From Eumeta japonica (Eukaryota > Arthropoda > Insecta > Lepidoptera > Psychidae): a DNA stretch of 64,000 nucleotides. The translations under genes were made by a program, and so were the position numbers. Positions 59,275 to 64,000 of this stretch are shown here, piece by piece (positions within the stretch are counted from its first letter, which is position 1; each line of letters starts with the position of its first letter). The stretch lies in NCBI GenBank assembly GCA_005406025.1, contig BGZK01000731.1, forward strand, positions 152,001-216,000. Reading direction: 5' to 3'. The notes below the pieces were generated by a model. That model searched no databases and was not told the origin of the DNA. It worked only from the letters and a program-made list of their open reading frames with translations.

Positions 59275-59535
59275 TCCGAATCCATTTGTGGGTTTATACA
59301 GATAGGAGTATACATCTATAGCAATATTACAAATGGGAAAGTGTCTCTGTTTCTCTGTTACGTTTTCATGCCTGAACCCCAGAATCGATTTTAATGAAAT
59401 TGGGCACAGAGATATCATGACACCGGAGGACAGACAAAGGATACATTTTGTCTGTTCTTATAAAAGAACAGACAAAATGTATCCTTTGTTATTTTTTTAT
59501 GGGTGATCTATAAAGATCACCCATAATTAAACTGA
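59275..59535 (+). repeat. Lepidopteran interspersed repeat carrying two hairpins
   Basis: 'gtgtctctgtttctctgtta', 'cgttttcatgcctgaacccc' and 'gattttaatgaaattgggca' plus 'cagag' follow the order of a repeat very common in butterflies (tgtctgttt...gttacct...ctgaaccgattttgatgaaatt). Its right part has been remodelled into the paired hairpins at 59434-59525. Confidence 0.55.
59434..59525 (+). repeat. Twin perfect hairpins, 26 and 12 bp arms, both with ATAA loops
   Basis: Hairpin 1 (59434-59489): acaaaggatacattttgtct plus gttctt, loop ataa, exact complement. Hairpin 2 (59498-59525): tatgggtgatct, loop ataa, exact complement. Eight T-rich bases separate them. Confidence 0.95.
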
Positions 59536-60185
59536 TTTCTATGAACTTTAGTTTAGTAATAGCGCATGTAATACTGGCTGGTTACATTTCTATTTGTTTG
59601 TTTATATGTTTACTTATAACTCGACATTGAGTTAACCAATTCAAAGAAATTCAGAACACTGATTGAGCGCGTTGCTACATATATATTTTTTATTTTATTT
59701 TATTGGCAATGCCTATTGTTTGGTTTGAAAAGGTATGAAAATGAAAGTAAAAGACAGTATTAAATATTCGATCATAACTATACGATTAATAATAATAGTT
59801 TAATAACAAGAATATTATAATAAATGAGAACGAACGATGACGTTTTCGCAGTGCGCCTCTTATCAGTACTATACTCTATTATTTTATATAATAAATGTGA
59901 TACATTGTTATGATGTCTGATTGTTTGTAACTCAATTACGCACGGCTGGCGGCAGAATGGACATAGATAAATATAAGCACAGAGCTAGCATATTTTCTAG
60001 ATTATAAGTATTAAGTCGGGAAAAGTTGTTTCATATTTTATAAGTAAAAAGTTGTAGTTAAATCTCATCGGTTGTGCTGTTTTTATTTAGCTATTTTAAT
60101 ACCATTAAATAGTTGACATTAAAAAAGAAAATAAAAGAGAAAAACGATGTCCAACCATATTTCTATTGTTTTCTATCCACTTAAT

Positions 60186-60225
60186 GTTACAATGAACTTA
60201 TAACACTTTATAAGTTCATTGTAAC
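60186..60225 (+). repeat. Hairpin, 17 bp perfect arms, 6-base loop
   Basis: gttacaatgaacttata pairs with tataagttcattgtaac across acactt. Confidence 0.9.
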
Positions 60226-60393
60226 CTTTAATTAAGCTTCTTCGTATATGGCAAAATAATTCCATATCGTACATAATTATATATTTTTAACACTTAAACT
60301 TTATACCTTAATTATTAATATCTCCCGTTTTTATCACAGTCCCAATTTTATAAATAAAAGCGTGTTACATTTTTATGGTATAATTAAGAACAT

Positions 60394-60720
60394 TAATACC
60401 TTCTTTTTCCTCTCGCTATCATAATTTTTTGTTCTCTGTTGTGTATCTATTCTATCGATGTCTTGCTTATTTGTACGTTGTTATAATGATTCGTTTTTCC
60501 TTCTCTCTTATGTATCTATTCTATCGATGTCTTGCCTATTTGTGCGTTGTTCTAACGACTCATTTTCTCTATGTTTAGCTACTGCTAACATTATTTTTTC
60601 TAAGCGTTGCCGCTTGTGGACATCGCTTTCAATAGCATTCTTCTTCTGTCGCTTCAATTTCGCCTTCTATAAACGTCTTTTTTTGTGTAGTAGTTTCTTT
60701 TTTTTGTTCAGGTTGTTCCC
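60394..60720 (-). pseudogene. Helitron N-terminal repeat fragment (RENESxEQR units)
   Basis: On the minus strand one frame reads KLKRQKKNAIESDVHKRQRL, EKIMLAVAKHRENESLEQRT and NRQDIDRIHKREG; after a frameshift a second unit RKNESL-stop-QRTNKQDIDRI follows. Basic 23-residue units with R-E-x-E-(S/T)-x-E-Q-R are typical of the N-terminal region of arthropod Helitron proteins, before Rep. At the DNA level they appear as a 69-bp tandem repeat (60443 and 60512). Nothing of the Rep or helicase domains is nearby, so this is a fragment separate from the one at 19.5-20.6 kb. Confidence 0.55.
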
Positions 60721-60832
60721 ATAAATATAGGATAAAAACCACCATCCCACCAGAGGTCCATTGTAAAGGGATAAGTGCTTCAGTACAACAGGATTCACCC
60801 TGGTACCCCGAGGCGCAACGTTAGCGATATGA

Positions 60833-61345
60833 AATGTTTATACATCCTCATACCATTCAGCCCTCGGCACGTGCTCATCTTGGCATTGGTTCATTCGTCT
60901 AATGAATCAGACATAATCCACATTCATAACAAACGGAACGAACTTTTTTTCCCAAATTTGTTGGAGTTGCATATTCACGCCAACCAAGATACTCGTCAAG
61001 ACGAATCAAACGAGCCCAAACTCGATGGGCTTGCATCGTTTAATTACGGAGTTGCTATAGCCACCTTCCAGCTCCATGTCAGACCCTGGTTATCATATAG
61101 AATCAAAGTACTCGTCAAAACGAATTAAACGAGCTCAAACTCGATGGGGATGCATCATTTAGTTACGGAGTTCTTATAGCCATCTTCCAGCTCCATCACA
61201 TCAGCTCTATGTCATAATAATATTGCATTGTCATCCGATTTATACATGCTTGCAAAATTTCACCTCAATCGGAAACCAGAAAGTGGATCAAATTCAACTT
61301 GCAAGATTTGATTACAGACAACGGAACAGGTGAAACTAAATAAAA
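60833..61345 (+). repeat. Lepidopteran interspersed repeat with a 119-bp internal duplication
   Basis: The block 'actcgtcaagacgaatcaaa' ... 'ttacggagttgctatagcca' 'ccttccagctccat' at 60991-61076 recurs 119 bases later (61110-61193). It runs on into 'aaatttcacctcaatcggaa' and 'acttgcaagatttgattaca' 'gacaacggaacaggtgaaac', an order familiar from moth and butterfly repeats. The 117-codon frame at 60775-61128 crosses the first unit and is not a host gene. Confidence 0.55.
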
Positions 61346-61384
61346 GCTAGTGAAAACAAGCAAGCTTCACAGACTATAGCGAAT

Positions 61385-61875
61385 CTAAGATTAACTCTCA
61401 ATAAGTCGATGCTATGTGTACGGCGGGGGTTGGAAGGACATTATTCATCACGAGCTTTTACCGCCAGGCAAAACTACGAATTCAGATCACTACTGCCAAT
61501 ATCTGATGTGTTTTAAGCCAGAAGTAGAGGAAAAACGGCCAAAATTGATAACAGAAAGGGTATGGTTTTTCACCGTGATAATACCAGACCACACACATTT
61601 TTAGCCACTCAGCGGATATTGAGAGCGTTTGGTTAGAAAGCGTTAATACATCCATTATACAGCCCTGAGCTTGCATCCTCAGATTTTCATCTGTTTTGGT
61701 TCCTTTAGAGTTTTTTAGGTAGTGTTAGGTAAATATCAAAAAAGGACTGTCAAAACGCTTGTCGCAGTTTTTTGATCAGGCATCCCAAAAATTCTATAGC
61801 AATGGGATTATGTGGCTACCTAGAAAATGGGTACAAGTTGTTGAACAAAATGGCATATCCATTATAATTAAATGC
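61385..61875 (+). pseudogene. Mariner-family transposase relic 3, C-terminal half with D34D
   Basis: It opens KSMLCV, then after a shift GGGWKDIIHHELLPPGKTTN and SDHYCQYL, then KRPKLITERVWFF. A frameshift at about 61570 leads to VFHRDNTRPHTFLATQRILR and AFG, one stop, then KALIHPLYSPELASSDFHLF. Exactly 34 positions, counting the stop, separate the RDN aspartate from the SSDF aspartate, the mariner D34D spacing. The end WLPRKWVQVVEQNG precedes the terminal region. The 5' half with the first catalytic Asp is absent. It is closer to the irritans/Mos1-like group (ELLPPGxTxNSDxYCxQL) than relics 1 and 2. Confidence 0.75.
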
Positions 61876-63474
61876 AAATAAAATGTGATGAAAAGTTATC
61901 TTGAATTTGTATATAAAATCTGAAAGAGTTTTTCCCCAACTTAATATTATATCTTATACTTCTCATTAATGCGTTGTTATGCAATAGAAACTACTAACAA
62001 CTAGACTCGTTATTGACATTTCAATATGGCAGTTGGAAAATACAGGGACCTAGGATTGGAATAAATAACAAGATCGAATTGTAACTAACTGTGAAATCAG
62101 AATTTAAATTGTATCAGTATCACTGATATCAACGTTACCCGATACATAAAATAAATTGATTAATGTCCACATGAGCGGAGCCGCAGACAAAAACTAGTTA
62201 TATATGTAAGGTCCCTAAAATATGGCTTATAATTTATATGAAGACCTACTGTTTTATTGACTTGGTAGTTCATAGACTATAAATAGTAAAGTAAAAAATT
62301 AATTGTTAAGAGCGTAAAAGGGATTTCATAATTAGTCATTATTAAGCAATAGTATTCCGACCACATTCTCGCCATTTTGAGTAAATCGTGTTTCACGTTT
62401 CATTGCTAATAGTATTGAATTTGATTACAAGTAATTAAAAAAAAATAAATATGTTAACCAATGTGGTTTTCTACGTGATATAAATAAATGCTTTAATTAC
62501 TTAACAAGAACAATCAACAGTAGTACATTTATCATAATTAAGGCATGTTTTGTTATAATTTAATGCTGTATCAGCCATTTCAGTCCAAAAAAAAATTTTA
62601 AATCTCATAACGCAGTATTGGTAAACTATAAACTGTTAATTTTTAACGCACTTTCTATATGTTAAGTAACGTAACACTATATTGAATAATTCGTAAATTA
62701 AGGCTAATAAAAATGTGGCTAAAAAATATTTGTTAATTACGAAACTTAGAGACAGGAAACTTATTCTGAAAATTAATAAAAAGAAGCGGAACAATCGCAT
62801 AATCCTTAACTGAAATGAGTATTATATGAACTCAATTTACTTGTAGAAAGTAAATCCATTAAAATTAAGGTAAATCTGTTCATTAAGAGCGTTTTTGTCA
62901 ATAATCTTTTTTTTATGTACTCCATATTCTAAATCTACCCAAAGCATTTGTATTTTTCAAATTTTTAAAAAATCCCAAAATTAACAGATAAGATAATATA
63001 TTCGTAAATAGGTATTTAATTTAAATGGAAAATATAAAAAAATATTAGATACTATTCTTAATGTAAAAAATGCTTGTCCTGTGATCGTTACCCACACATT
63101 TTATAAGCTATATTTAATTAAAAACATTCCTAAATTTAATTAACTTGGTCTGTATCTATATTATGTACAGTCCCAAATTCAATAACTCAATAATTCCAAA
63201 TTCTTCTATGTCAGATGACATGATGATATTTTCCTTAATAAAGCAAATTCAATAGAATACACTTCATATCGGTCAACAAACACAATAAATGTGCAGTCAC
63301 CTCCTGAAAATAGAAGAGGAAAAATGTTTAGTGATTGAAATTTTAGTAGGTTTATGACAATACAAGATTATTTAGAGGTATTTCTTACCGAACTCCTAAA
63401 CGACAACAAACACAAATATGGAAGGTAGATATAAGAATTTTGCAATTAAACCATATGGTTTAATATGGTATGAT

Positions 63475-63522
63475 AACAAAAAATAATGGCTGGATTATAT
63501 AATCCAAACATTATTTTTTGTT
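63475..63522 (+). repeat. Nested hairpin, 14 + 8 bp arms
   Basis: aacaaaaaataatg pairs with cattattttttgtt. Inside them tggattatataatcca is a perfect 16-base palindrome, with two unpaired bases on each side. Confidence 0.9.
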
Positions 63523-63567
63523 TAATGGAATTGCCAGGAAATGCACTGTGGCTATAGGTAATATTAA

Positions 63568-63725
63568 CCGACTTCAAAAAAAGGAAAAGGTTCATCTAAA
63601 TTAAGACAAAAGAACATATATGAACATTAATGTGGTAAGTAAATATTTACTCAAAAAAGAATCTTCTTCTTTTAAGAAGACACAACTGCGTTTGATTTAT
63701 TTTTATTTGGAACCGACTCCAATAA
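63568..63725 (+). repeat. 'accgacttcaaaaaaagga' lepidopteran repeat fragment
   Basis: The opening words match a common insect repeat (aaccgacttcaaaaaaggagg). A second 'ggaaccgactccaata' at 63709 may be its other end or another fragment. Confidence 0.4.
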
Positions 63726-64000
63726 AACTGTTAGATGTTTTTTAAATCAATTTAAACAATAATTTAAATAGGTTTTTGAAGATAGTTCTCATTTCTTATG
63801 ATTTTTTTTTTGTTTTATATTCATCTTATGTAACTTAATTATCTCTTACTTTACTGCACACTGATTCACCCACATTCGGTATGAAATATTTAAATGTATT
63901 CATATAATTTAAAACATGCGAAAATCCATGTAAATAGCATTACCTACCTACTCATAAATCTCTGAAATCTAACTTTATTTGCTATTTTCTTTAAATATCT

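Larger units (their letters stand above)
61876..64000. other. Gene-free AT-rich DNA
   Basis: No exon is recognised. A nested hairpin lies at 63475-63522, and 'aaccgacttcaaaaaaagga' at about 63568 is the start of a repeat widespread in Lepidoptera. Confidence 0.5.

Noticed and set aside
60775..61128. 117-codon plus frame
   Set aside because: Crosses a duplicated lepidopteran interspersed repeat; no protein similarity recognised.

Overview
The window looks like nuclear DNA of a moth or butterfly. It is AT-rich, it has no bacterial-style gene packing, and it is crowded with decayed transposons and short interspersed repeats of kinds I know from lepidopteran genomes. These include an RTE-like LINE with a (TA)n tail, R1-like LINE linker sequence, mariner and Helitron/Helentron relics, 'ggaaccctaaaa' tails and 'ctcacgcct' tails. 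The assignment to Lepidoptera is inference from these repeats; no barcode or rRNA gene is present.

Only one host gene can be supported. Five plus-strand exons (22782-22917, 25703-25836, 40145-40261, 41390-41534, 41993-42081) join with matching intron phases into the last 206 residues of a Beaten path (Beat) family protein: the end of a first immunoglobulin domain, a complete second one with both cysteines, a linker, and a short hydrophobic C-terminus that looks like a GPI-anchor signal. A poly(A) signal lies 36 bases after the stop. The signal peptide and first half of Ig1 are not recognisable upstream, so bases 1-22781 are probably upstream intron and/or flanking DNA. Intron sizes are about 2.8, 14.3, 1.1 and 0.46 kb.

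Layout. 1-22781: no recognisable exon; an R1-like LINE remnant (about 16.0-16.7 kb), a Helentron remnant with a large internal deletion (19.55-20.6 kb) and several CpG-rich islands that may be regulatory. 22.8-42.1 kb: the beat exons, with an RTE LINE remnant in the first visible intron and candidate conserved non-coding blocks in the 14 kb intron at 31.3-31.7, 35.2-35.4 and 37.0-37.7 kb. 42.1-64 kb: gene-free DNA with a 235-240 bp AT-rich satellite (51.8-53.3 kb), three mariner relics (55.7-56.3, 58.1-58.5, 61.4-61.9 kb), a second Helitron N-terminal fragment (60.4-60.7 kb) and interspersed repeats.

The most unusual signal is not a gene. The window holds at least fifteen near-perfect hairpins with arms of about 9-36 bp and mostly 2-5 base loops, several of them in adjacent pairs (53792-53876, 59434-59525, 44454-44530). 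Their tiny loops and low divergence suggest recent origin, perhaps by replication template switching, or an unnamed fold-back element family.
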